A stretch of 64,000 nt of DNA, taken from the NCBI GenBank assembly GCA_020633335.1, contig JACKDU010000009.1, forward strand, positions 399,106 through 463,105, in the 5' to 3' direction. A program made the translations under genes and the position numbers. The notes beneath the pieces were generated by a model, which saw only the letters and a list, made by a program, of their open reading frames with translations, ran no database searches and was not told where the DNA came from. Source of the DNA: Myxococcales bacterium. Lineage in GTDB: Bacteria > Myxococcota_A > Polyangia > Nannocystales > Nannocystaceae. This document shows positions 1 to 7,231 of this stretch, piece after piece. The number at the start of each line of letters is the position of its first letter. Position 1 is the stretch's first letter.

Positions 1-336
1 GGCGATCGCCGGCATGCCGATCTTCAGGGCGACCTGGTTGTTGACGTGGAGGTCCTCGGTGTACTCGACGTCGCCGCCCTCGACGAAGCGGGTGGTGATG
101 TGCTTCGAGCAGGCGAGCGCCATCGTGTTCGACTCGTCGAGGTCAGTCACGTCGGGGGCGACGAAGCGGCCGACGTAGATCGAGGGATCGGTGTCGTAGG
201 TGTTGCGGAGCCAGACCGACGACGACGAGACCACCGAGGTGCTCTGGTTGCTGATCCCGTGGGCGCAGCCGGCGATGACGAGGAGGGCGAGGAGGGAGCG
301 CTTGGTGAGCGGAGCGGTTCGAGGCGCGTCGAGCAC
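1..336 (-). CDS. Partial lipoprotein of unknown function
   Basis: Only the first 112 codons are present; the gene runs off the left edge. The frame opens with GTG at 334-336. A short basic stretch (Thr-Lys-Arg) is followed by a hydrophobic run ending in a lipobox (Ile-Ala-Gly-Cys, Cys at about residue 25), so the protein is probably exported and lipid-anchored. The mature part begins with a Ser/Thr-rich stretch and then a mixed, folded-looking region. I recognise no domain. There is no clear Shine-Dalgarno sequence, so the start is the least certain part. It is divergent from the receiver gene that begins about 205 bases away. Confidence 0.6.
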   Translation of the reverse strand, partial: MLDAPRTAPLTKRSLLALLVIAGCAHGISNQSTSVVSSSSVWLRNTYDTDPSIYVGRFVAPDVTDLDESNTMALACSKHITTRFVEGGDVEYTEDLHVNNQVALKIGMPAIA

Positions 337-541
337 CGCGGGAAAATACCACCGGCCCGGAGCGGCGGCGGCGGGCGCTCGTGCTCCCCCCACGCGCGGA
401 GGTGAGCCGTCTCTCGGGGGCGGGTCGGCGGATTCCCGGAGACGTCACCATCGACCGCCGGGTGTCGATCGTCGGCCAGAGTGCGGCGCCCGGGCCCCTC
501 GAGGTATCGGCGGCGCGCGTCGGCTGCTACCGTCGACCGCG

Positions 542-922
542 GTGCCGGCGATCAACACCGTCCTCCTCGTCGATGACGACGACGAGCTCCGCCTCCTCGG
601 CCTCCTCGCGCTCCGCAAGATCGGCCGCTGGCGGGCGCTCGAGGCCGCCGACGGCGAGGCCGCCCTGGCGATCGCCCGGGCCGAGGCGCCCGACCTGATC
701 GTCCTCGACGTGGTGATGCCGGGGATGGACGGGCCGGCGACCCTGGCCGCGCTCCGGGCGGACCCCGCGACCGCGGCGATCCCCGTGATCTTCCTGACCG
801 CAAAGACAGGTGTCGAGGAGACCGCGGCGCTCCGCGAGCTCGGCGCGCTCGGGGTGATCGCCAAGCCCTTCGCGCCGCTGGAGCTGCCGGCGGCGCTCCG
901 GCGGATCGTCGACGAGGCCTGA
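542..922 (+). CDS. Stand-alone response regulator receiver protein
   Basis: This 126-residue protein is a single CheY-like receiver domain with no output domain. The acidic pocket is the Asp run at 11-14, the phospho-acceptor is Asp56 in a Leu-Asp-Val-Val-Met-Pro context, the switch Thr is Thr86 and the conserved Lys-Pro is 108-109. All key residues are present, so it should be a working phospho-receiver. The GTG start was chosen because the receiver fold begins directly after it; a longer upstream open frame lacks domain-like sequence. The next gene on the same strand is an Hpt protein 593 bases away, so the two could form part of one phosphorelay (inference). Confidence 0.85.
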   Translation: MPAINTVLLVDDDDELRLLGLLALRKIGRWRALEAADGEAALAIARAEAPDLIVLDVVMPGMDGPATLAALRADPATAAIPVIFLTAKTGVEETAALRELGALGVIAKPFAPLELPAALRRIVDEA

Positions 923-1515
923 GAGGGCCCTGTCGCCAGACCTCGTGGAAGGTGCGACACCCCGGCCCGCGCGTCGCAGGGCGGCGGCGCGCCGAGGGTC
1001 TCTCTCCTGGAGTGATCGGCCGCGCGTGGATCCTCGCGGCCGCGCTCGTGTGGCGTGGCAGCTCGGGTCAGGTGTGGCGTCTTGCCCCCGTCACTCGGCG
1101 AGCCCGCGCGTCCTCGACGAACCTCGCTGTGGCGGGGCGTGGCGCCGCAACGTGGCGACTCGCCCCGGATTCCAGGGCTCCGAGTGAGCGCTTCGTCGGG
1201 GTCTTCGATCCCCACGCTGCGCCGTCGCGACTCGCCACTTCGCTCGCGATGCGCGGTGCCTCAGCGTCACTTGGTCGATACGCCAAAGGGACAGGTGCGC
1301 CTGTGAGTTCGGTCAGGTGTAGGCGGAGCGCTGTTGGTGAGGACGAGCGCTGGAATCGGTCAATTCTCCTGCAGAACACCGTCCTCGCCGGGAAGCGCCG
1401 ACCGCCCCGATCTCGCTCGCGCGCTCGCGCGGGCGCCGGGACCGGGCGTGACGTCGCGGGCCGTCGGCAGGGGCGGGCGTCGACGCCCCGCGGGTCGCTC
1501 TGCTAGCGTGCCACG
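923..1515. other. 593-base gap without a recognisable gene
   Basis: No frame here looks protein-like on either strand. It holds three loosely similar 15-base stretches (about 1073-1089, 1152-1166 and 1223-1238, core TGGCGACTCGCC) spaced 70-80 bases apart, and a short inverted repeat ACAGG/CCTGT near 1291-1304. It may be decayed coding sequence or an untranslated leader for the Hpt gene. I cannot assign a function. Confidence 0.4.
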
Positions 1516-2478
1516 GTGCCACCTGCGGTGGTTGTCGTCAGCCCGCGGAGCGAGCTCCTCGGTCTGGTGGTTGTTGCGAGGGGGGCCGCGCCGACCCTCC
1601 TCCTGGTCGCGGCGTCGCGGGTCGAGGGCCGCCTCCTCGCGGAGCTGACCCGGCCCTCGGCGATCCTCGTCGACGCCGCCCTGGCCGAGGAGGCGGGTGC
1701 CGAGCTCGCCCTCGCGGCCGCGACCTGGGGCGCCGATCTGGTCGCCCTCGGCGGCGATCGTCCGCCCGCCGGCTTCAACGGGGCGATCGAAGCGAGCGCG
1801 GCGGCGCTCGGCGCATGGCTCCAGGAACAGGTCCCGCGGGCCCTGCCGGAGCCGGCGGCCGACGACGCCCTCGCGCTGGTCCGGGCGCGCTACGCCGGCT
1901 CGCTCGGCGACAAGGCGCGGGCCCTCGCCGACGGGGTCGCGCGGGCCCTCGCCGACGAGCTCTCGCCGGCGGAGCGTGACGAGCTCCGCCGCCTCGCCCA
2001 CCGCCTCCGCGGGAGCGCGGGGACCTACGGCTTCCCCGCCTTCGGCGAGGTCGCGGCGACGATCGACGACGCCCTCCGGGCCGGCGTCGTCGAGGTCCCG
2101 GAGGTCGCGCTCGCGCGTGCGGCCGAGCTCCTCGGCCCCTGGCTCGGGGAGAGCGAGCCGCTCGCCGTCGCCTGGCCGGCGCTCAGCGTCGAGGCGACGC
2201 CGGCGATGATCGGTGAGCTCGCCCGGATCGCCCAGCGGGCCCGGGTGCAGGTGGTCGCGGCGCCCTCCGAGGGGCCGTCGATCGCCCGCGTCGTCGAGGT
2301 CGAGGGGGATCCGGCGGCGAGCGAGCTCCGCGGCCGCGGCCTCAGGATCGGCGCGGACGAGGCGCTCGAGGGGGCGCCGGAGGCCGAGCCCTTCCCGCGG
2401 CGCGAGCTCGCCGCCCGCCTCCCGGGTCTCCTGGCCGATTGGTCAGCGACGGCCGCGGCAGCGTCCGCGTCGACATGA
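1516..2478 (+). CDS. Hpt (histidine phosphotransfer) protein with flanking receiver-like domains
   Basis: The 320-residue product has a central Hpt domain at about 120-200 with the typical helix motif His-Arg-Leu-Arg-Gly-Ser-Ala-Gly; the phospho-accepting residue is His162. Residues 1-105 look like a degenerate receiver fold, with an Ile-Leu-Val-Asp strand end at Asp53 but without the usual paired acidic residues. Residues 215-310 may be a second degenerate domain of the same kind. The likely role is an intermediate in a phosphorelay, taking phosphate from a hybrid kinase to a receiver such as the upstream CheY-like protein. No kinase is nearby. GTG start; the stop codon lies inside a strong hairpin. 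Confidence 0.7.
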   Translation: MPPAVVVVSPRSELLGLVVVARGAAPTLLLVAASRVEGRLLAELTRPSAILVDAALAEEAGAELALAAATWGADLVALGGDRPPAGFNGAIEASAAALGAWLQEQVPRALPEPAADDALALVRARYAGSLGDKARALADGVARALADELSPAERDELRRLAHRLRGSAGTYGFPAFGEVAATIDDALRAGVVEVPEVALARAAELLGPWLGESEPLAVAWPALSVEATPAMIGELARIAQRARVQVVAAPSEGPSIARVVEVEGDPAASELRGRGLRIGADEALEGAPEAEPFPRRELAARLPGLLADWSATAAAASAST

Positions 2479-2500
2479 CCCTTGAGTCATGTCGACGCGG
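2465..2500. terminator. 15-bp perfect hairpin over the Hpt stop codon
   Basis: A perfect 15-base inverted repeat (2465-2479 against 2486-2500) with a six-base loop CCTTGA. The TGA stop of the Hpt gene lies within the left arm. There is no T-tract after it, so it would be a stem-only terminator or an mRNA-stabilising 3' hairpin. It lies between two convergent genes and could act on both strands. Confidence 0.65.
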
Positions 2501-2643
2501 CGGAGCGCCAGACACAGGGACGCCGAGCGCACCGCGGCGGGGCTCGGCGTCAGGGGGCGCGCCGGGAGTCCCCGAGCGACCGGGCCAGAGGCGGGTGGGG
2601 AGGTAGTGCCTCAGGCGCCGTCGATCGGGGGCTCCGCGGCGCC

Positions 2644-3198
2644 CTAGAGGAGGACGGTGCCGGCGTTGGTCCGGTGGACGAGCTCGACGCGGTTGTGGAC
2701 GCCGACGCGGCGGTAGATCTGGCGGACGTAGGTCCGGACGGTGCTGAAGGAGAGGCCGGTGCGGGCGGCGATCTGCTTGTCGGTGCAGCCCGAGACCACG
2801 AGGCGGGCGATCCGAGCGAGGCGCGGCGGGAGGTGGGTCTCGCCGAGCGCGACCTCCTCCTCGGTCTCCTCCGGCGCGGGCACGAAGAGCTGGAAGGAGC
2901 GGTCGCCGATCTTCAGGGTGGCGGCGGCCTCGAGGCGGACGCTCTCGTCGTCGGGCTCGTCGAGGAGGCGGCCGGCGGCGGCGTTCATGCAGAGGATCTC
3001 GCCGTTCTCGTCGGCGATGTAGGCCGGACGATGGTAGCTGTGGATCAGATCGGAGACGGCCGCGACGACCCGCGGGTCACGCCGACGCGGGGTCGCCGTG
3101 GGGGCGGCGTTGGCGACGTGCGAGGTCGTCTCGGAGTACCAGGTCGAGGTCGACGGGCCGAGGTCCGCGGTGATGGCGATGGTGTCGGTCGTGCTCAT
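2644..3198 (-). CDS. LuxR-type transcriptional regulator with PAS-like sensor
   Basis: The 184-residue protein ends in a GerE/LuxR-type helix-turn-helix at about 122-175, including the typical Asp-Lys-Gln-Ile-Ala-Ala-Arg-Thr-Gly-Leu-Ser recognition helices and the Val-Arg-Thr-Tyr-Val-Arg-Gln-Ile-Tyr-Arg-Arg segment. The middle (about 43-110) resembles a small PAS fold, with Tyr-Ile-Ala-Asp-Glu-Asn-Gly-Glu-Ile typical of PAS beginnings. There is no receiver domain, so it probably responds to a ligand or to protein contact, not to phosphorylation. The ATG at 3196-3198 fits the domain limits. About 400 bases of non-coding DNA upstream carry repeated motifs that could be its own operator sites. 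Confidence 0.85.
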   Translation of the reverse strand: MSTTDTIAITADLGPSTSTWYSETTSHVANAAPTATPRRRDPRVVAAVSDLIHSYHRPAYIADENGEILCMNAAAGRLLDEPDDESVRLEAAATLKIGDRSFQLFVPAPEETEEEVALGETHLPPRLARIARLVVSGCTDKQIAARTGLSFSTVRTYVRQIYRRVGVHNRVELVHRTNAGTVLL

Positions 3199-3263
3199 GG
3201 CCCAACTTTGCTTGCAGGAAGCGATCCAGGTCCGATGCCTGCGTGTGCAAGCTGGGGCTGGAC

Positions 3264-3506
3264 GGCCCCAATTGTTCCAAAGTGAATGATTTCAAGGGCT
3301 TGAAAATCGTGCCAGAAGAGACCTGACGCCGTGGCAAATTGGGGCATGAGTCGCCTTTTGACCCGAGCATCGCCCCGGAACTGTGGCTACCCCCACTTCC
3401 GAGCGATCTCAGCCCAATTTGGGGCAATCGCGGGCGCCTGCGAGCGGTGACGGGCCCTCTGGCCGCTGTCCACTCCTCAGGACAGGCCCCGAATTGTCCC
3501 AAAATG
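3264..3506. repeat. Four GCCCCAATT-type motifs, possible operators
   Basis: Copies in the plus orientation lie at 3264-3282 and 3485-3506. They share GGCCCC, AATTGT and CCCAAA/TCCAAA blocks over about 20 bases. A copy in the opposite orientation lies at 3332-3349, and a near-palindromic copy (GCCC-AATTT-GGGGC) at 3412-3428. A fifth, weaker relative (GCCCAACTTTG) overlaps the regulator start at about 3200. Such multiple sites are typical of cooperative regulator binding; which protein binds is unknown. Confidence 0.5.
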
Positions 3507-3544
3507 CGGACTTCACGCACCCCCGTCAGGGGCAGCCGCTCCGC

Positions 3545-3567
3545 GAGTGTGGACAATAGCCACACTC
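3545..3567. promoter_or_regulatory. 8-bp perfect inverted repeat
   Basis: GAGTGTGG (3545-3552) and CCACACTC (3560-3567) flank a seven-base AT-rich spacer. It may be an operator half-site pair or a small RNA hairpin. It lies between the 3' end of the hydrolase gene and the motif cluster. Confidence 0.4.
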
Positions 3568-3614
3568 TGAACGTCCGCACAGAGAGACCGCGTTGATGCA
3601 CGCGTGTCGCTACA

Positions 3615-4859
3615 TCAGCCCTGGGGTCGCCGGGCGCGGCTGCCCCGGAGGTGGGCGTGGTGGAGGCGGACGAGGAAGCGCTCGACCGCCTCGATCACGG
3701 CGACCGTGCGGGTCGACGGGAAGACGTCGAAGGCGTGGGCGGCCCCCGGGAGCTCGGCGTAGAGGACGAGGTCGTGCGAGGTCTCGCGGAGGCGCCGGGC
3801 GAACTCCCGCGCGTCCTGGACCGACGCGAGGTTGTCGCGGGTCCCGTGGATCACGAAGATCGGCGGCGCGCCCTCGTGGACCCGGGCGAGCGGCGAGGCC
3901 CGGAGGAAGGCCTCGGGGTCGTCGCGGAGCCGCTTCTTCATCACCACCCGCTCGAGGAGGCGGACGAAGGACGTCGGCTTGTTGCCGAGGATGTTGGCGA
4001 AGTCGAAGACGCCGTAGAAGACGACCGCCGCCTGGACCGAGGTGTCGGCGTCCTCGAAGCCGGGCTGGTACTCGGGGTCGCCGGCGGTGAGGGCCATGAG
4101 CGCGGTCAGGTGCCCGCCCGCCGAGCCGCCGGTGACGACGATGAAGTCGGGGTCGACGCCGAGCTCGTCGGCGTTCGCCCGGATCCAGGCGAGCGCCCGC
4201 TTGATGTCGATGAGGTGGTCGGGGAAGGTCGCGCGCGGGCTCAGGCGGTAGTCGACGTTGAAGCCGACCCAGCCGCCCGCGGCCATGTGGGTGAGGAGCG
4301 GGATCCCCTGGTACTCCTTGAAGCCGATGATCCAGCCGCCGCCGTGGACCTGGACGATCGCCGGCCGGCGCTCGCCGGGGGCGCGCGGGCGGTAGATGTC
4401 GAGGAAGAGCGGCTGGCCGCCGTCCTCGGCGTACTTCACCCGCCGCTTCACCTCGACGTCGCGGCGCCAGAACATCAGCGGCGGCACCAGGAGGTGGGTC
4501 CGGGGGTAGCGGCGCTCGCCCGGCGCGAAGTCGAGCTCGGCGGCGGCGAGCGCCTCGCGGACGTTGTGATCGGTGCGGTGGGCGGTCCAGTAGATGTGGA
4601 CGAGGCCGGGCCACGAGATCGCCAGGAGGGCGAAGCCGAGGATCCCCTGCCAGTCGGCGAGCGCCTCGTGGGCGATGAGCACGGCCGCGAGCGCGAGCTG
4701 GAGCGCGAGGTGGTGGAGCGCGAGCTCGGTGGTCAGCCAGGCCGCGAAGAAGCTCGGCAGGAGCATCACCGCGTTGCGTCGCGGCCGCAGGGCGTTGGCC
4801 GTCATCGCCAGGCTGACGATCCCGAGGACGAGGAGGAGCCAGGGCGTGTCGAGGGGCAC
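3615..4859 (-). CDS. Membrane-anchored alpha/beta hydrolase (HSL/BD-FAE-like esterase)
   Basis: The 414-residue protein has two or three hydrophobic segments in its first 110 residues, then an alpha/beta hydrolase domain of the hormone-sensitive-lipase type. Visible motifs are the oxyanion-hole His-Gly-Gly-Gly-Trp at 172-176, the nucleophile elbow Gly-Gly-Ser-Ala-Gly-Gly with Ser246, the acid Asp342 and the base His375. The catalytic triad is therefore complete. It should hydrolyse a carboxylic ester; the substrate cannot be read from sequence. It ends a run of minus-strand genes and starts 12 bases after the acyltransferase stop, which suggests co-transcription. Confidence 0.85.
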   Translation of the reverse strand: MPLDTPWLLLVLGIVSLAMTANALRPRRNAVMLLPSFFAAWLTTELALHHLALQLALAAVLIAHEALADWQGILGFALLAISWPGLVHIYWTAHRTDHNVREALAAAELDFAPGERRYPRTHLLVPPLMFWRRDVEVKRRVKYAEDGGQPLFLDIYRPRAPGERRPAIVQVHGGGWIIGFKEYQGIPLLTHMAAGGWVGFNVDYRLSPRATFPDHLIDIKRALAWIRANADELGVDPDFIVVTGGSAGGHLTALMALTAGDPEYQPGFEDADTSVQAAVVFYGVFDFANILGNKPTSFVRLLERVVMKKRLRDDPEAFLRASPLARVHEGAPPIFVIHGTRDNLASVQDAREFARRLRETSHDLVLYAELPGAAHAFDVFPSTRTVAVIEAVERFLVRLHHAHLRGSRARRPQG

Positions 4860-4871
4860 GGTGGGCCCATC

Positions 4872-6062
4872 CTAGCGCGCCTCGGGGACGGCCGGGGGGC
4901 GCACCTCGCGGCCGCTCGCAGGCGCCGACCTGCGCCCGAGGAGCCAGGCGCGGGCGCGGAGGCCCGGCTTCTCGGCGAGGTGACGGAGCGCGAGCGCGGC
5001 GATGACGCTGACGAGGACGCAGGCGCTGGCCTCCGCCCAGAAGCCGTGGGCGCGGACCCAGCCGAGGTGGTCGCGGGTCCACACGCGGCCCCACTCGTTG
5101 GTGAGGTAGAGGGTGTAGGCGTGCTCGGCCACCAGGGTCGCGCCGAGCCAGCGGCGGCGGGCGAGCCAGCTCGTCGGGGTCACGCAGGCCGGGATCATCA
5201 GGGCGACCGCCAGCGAGACCAGCCAGAAGAGCGGGACCGCGGCGAACCACTCCATCCGGATCTTCGAGGCCGCGGAGGCGCCGGTGAGGTAGGGGTTCCA
5301 GGCGCTGCCGACGAGGAGGAGGGCGCCGGCGGCGGCGAGGCGGTCAGCGTGGTCGGTGCACCAGCGCCAGGCCGCGCCGCCGCGGTGGGCGAGCGCCGCC
5401 GTCGCCACGCCGATCGCCAGGCCGTCGAGGCGGAGGTGGGTCGGCATGTAGAAGCCGCCGACGAAGGCGCGGTAGGAGCCGGCGTGCATCTCGGGGAAGG
5501 CGAGCGCGCGGAGGAGGAGCGAGAGGAGGAGGAGGCCGGCGATCAGCGCGAGCGCGAGGCGGTGGCTGCGGCGCCAGAGCCAGGCGAGGGCGAGGAGGAG
5601 CGGCGGCAGGGCGAGGTAGAAGTGCTCCTCGATGCAGAGCGACCAGGAGATCACCCAGCGGAGCGGCGCGAGGTAGTTCTGGGCGAAGACCAGCATCGAC
5701 CGGAGGTCGTCCGCGCGGAGGTGACCGTCGACGACCAGGATCGCCAGCGCGGCGTAGTAGGCGGGCAGCGTCCGCAGCCATCGACGCGCGTAGAAGCGCC
5801 CGAGCCCGAGGCGGCCGGTGCGGGCGCGGTGGCGGAGGAGCTGGCCGCCGATCAGCCAGCCGGAGAGGACGAAGAAGATGTCGACGCCGACGAAGGCGCG
5901 GGTGCCGATCCACGCGAAGAGCTCCGGGCGACCGGGGAGCCGCCGCAGGTGATGGACGATGACCAGGAGGATCGCCAGCGCGCGCAGGGCGTCGAGCGCG
6001 GCGATCCGATCGGAGCGACCTCGAGAGCTCATGGACGATCGGCGCTGGCACATCGCCAGCAT
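4872..6062 (-). CDS. Acyltransferase 3 family membrane protein (OafA/YrhL-like)
   Basis: This 396-residue protein has about ten membrane segments and begins with the family signature Ala-Leu-Asp-Ala-Leu-Arg-Ala-Leu-Ala-Ile with a paired His-His shortly after, then Phe-Phe-Val-Leu-Ser-Gly-Trp-Leu-Ile and Phe-Tyr-Ala-Arg-Arg. Members transfer acyl groups to sugars or lipids at the cytoplasmic membrane. I chose ATG at 6060-6062 because AGAGG precedes it by six bases; an internal ATG at 6030-6032 would remove ten residues and leave the domain intact. The acyl acceptor is unknown. Confidence 0.85.
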   Translation of the reverse strand: MLAMCQRRSSMSSRGRSDRIAALDALRALAILLVIVHHLRRLPGRPELFAWIGTRAFVGVDIFFVLSGWLIGGQLLRHRARTGRLGLGRFYARRWLRTLPAYYAALAILVVDGHLRADDLRSMLVFAQNYLAPLRWVISWSLCIEEHFYLALPPLLLALAWLWRRSHRLALALIAGLLLLSLLLRALAFPEMHAGSYRAFVGGFYMPTHLRLDGLAIGVATAALAHRGGAAWRWCTDHADRLAAAGALLLVGSAWNPYLTGASAASKIRMEWFAAVPLFWLVSLAVALMIPACVTPTSWLARRRWLGATLVAEHAYTLYLTNEWGRVWTRDHLGWVRAHGFWAEASACVLVSVIAALALRHLAEKPGLRARAWLLGRRSAPASGREVRPPAVPEAR

Positions 6063-6163
6063 CCGCCGCCTCTACGAGTCGCATCCGCGGGCGCGGGCAA
6101 CAAGCGTGCGCCGCTGGCCAAGCGCTGGTCGGCGAGTGCTCAGGGGGTGCCCACCGGAGGGCG

Positions 6164-7144
6164 CTAGCCGCAGAGGGGCCCGGCGCGGGTGCAGATCGCC
6201 GGCTCCTCGAGGGCGACGCCCCAGATCTCGACGTTGTCGATCGCGCCGAGGAGCGGATCCGCCGGCCCGGGGCTGTCGCCTGCGAGCACGAGGTCGCCCT
6301 GCTCGAGGCTCTGGAGCACGTCCGGGTGGGGGATCTGGGCGTGGAGGCTGCCGTTGAGGTAGATGGTGACGAGCGCCCCGTCGAAGGTGCAGGCGACGTG
6401 GGTCCAGGTGGCGAGCGGGACCTGTACGCCGGAGGGGAGGTTGAAGGCGCCGACCTTGCAGAGGACGTCGCCGTCGGGGCCGATGAAGAGGCTGTACTGC
6501 GCCTCCTTGTCGAGGACGCCGACGCGGCCGGCGGGCGGGAGCTCGGCGAGGTAGACCGCGGCCATCATCGTGATCGACCCCTTGAGATCGAGGGGGCCGT
6601 AGCTCATCGGATCGTCGACCACCTTGAGGACGCTGCTCGCGTCGGTGGCGGCCGCGTAGCCGAGGCCGGGGGCGCCGTCGATGATCGGCGCGAGCGCGAG
6701 GGTCCCGTCGTTCGCGTAGATCGAGCCGTCGATCAGCGCGTCGGCGACGTCGCCCGGGAAGTGGTAGCAGCCGACCAGCGCCGGGTCGTCGGCGCAGGCG
6801 ATGAGATCGGCGAGGCCGCCGGTGGTCGAGGTGTCGCCGCCGGTGTCGACACCGCTGGTGGTCGCCGCGCTGCTGCCGGTGATCGTCGCGTCGCCGCTGG
6901 TCGACGAGGTCGTCGTGGTCGCGGTCGCGGTCGCGGTCGCGGTCGCGCCGCTCGCCGACGCGCCGCCGCTCGTCGTGCCGCCGCCCTCGCTCGTGCTCGG
7001 CTCGAGCGTCTCGCCGCCGCTGCTCCCGCTCGCCGACGCCGACGCCGACGCGCTCGTGTCGTCCTGGAACGCGGGGTTGATCATCGTGCAGGCGCTGGCC
7101 GCCCCGACCGAGACCAGCCAGCCCGCGCGCGCCCACCCACTCAC
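6164..7144 (-). CDS. LamG-like (concanavalin-fold) lipoprotein
   Basis: GTG start, then a short signal peptide ending in a lipobox (Ala-Ser-Ala-Cys, Cys19). Residues 25-110 form a Ser/Thr/Ala/Gly linker of very low complexity. The C-terminal 200 residues look like a LamG/concanavalin A-like jelly roll: Cys-Tyr-His-Phe near its beginning, Thr-Trp-Thr-His-Val-Ala-Cys-Thr-Phe-Asp-Gly, Tyr-Leu-Asn-Gly and a closing Ile-Asp-Asn-Val-Glu-Ile-Trp. Proteins of this kind bind carbohydrate or other surface ligands; the linker would hold the domain away from the outer membrane. The ligand is unknown. Confidence 0.75.
   Translation of the reverse strand: MSGWARAGWLVSVGAASACTMINPAFQDDTSASASASASGSSGGETLEPSTSEGGGTTSGGASASGATATATATATTTTSSTSGDATITGSSAATTSGVDTGGDTSTTGGLADLIACADDPALVGCYHFPGDVADALIDGSIYANDGTLALAPIIDGAPGLGYAAATDASSVLKVVDDPMSYGPLDLKGSITMMAAVYLAELPPAGRVGVLDKEAQYSLFIGPDGDVLCKVGAFNLPSGVQVPLATWTHVACTFDGALVTIYLNGSLHAQIPHPDVLQSLEQGDLVLAGDSPGPADPLLGAIDNVEIWGVALEEPAICTRAGPLCG
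6917..6946. repeat. Hexanucleotide tandem repeat (GGTCGC)x5
   Basis: Five perfect tandem copies lie within the linker of the LamG lipoprotein and encode alternating Ala-Thr on the minus strand. Because the unit is six bases, gain or loss of copies would keep the frame and change linker length only. Confidence 0.8.
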
Positions 7145-7231
7145 AGGCCCACGATGCCCGCGGCGCGGGCGGGTGCCAAGGTCGTCATGCGCGCGGAGCC
7201 CTCGCGGACCCCTCGCGGGCGCCCGGGGGGC

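Larger units (their letters stand above)
3199..3614. promoter_or_regulatory. Repeat-rich upstream region of the LuxR-type gene
   Basis: This 416-base gap is clearly AT-richer than its surroundings and has no protein-like frame. It separates the regulator start from the 3' end of the hydrolase gene. It contains at least four copies of a GCCCCAATT-type motif in both orientations and one perfect small hairpin, described separately. A role as promoter and operator region for the regulator is an inference from position. Confidence 0.5.
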
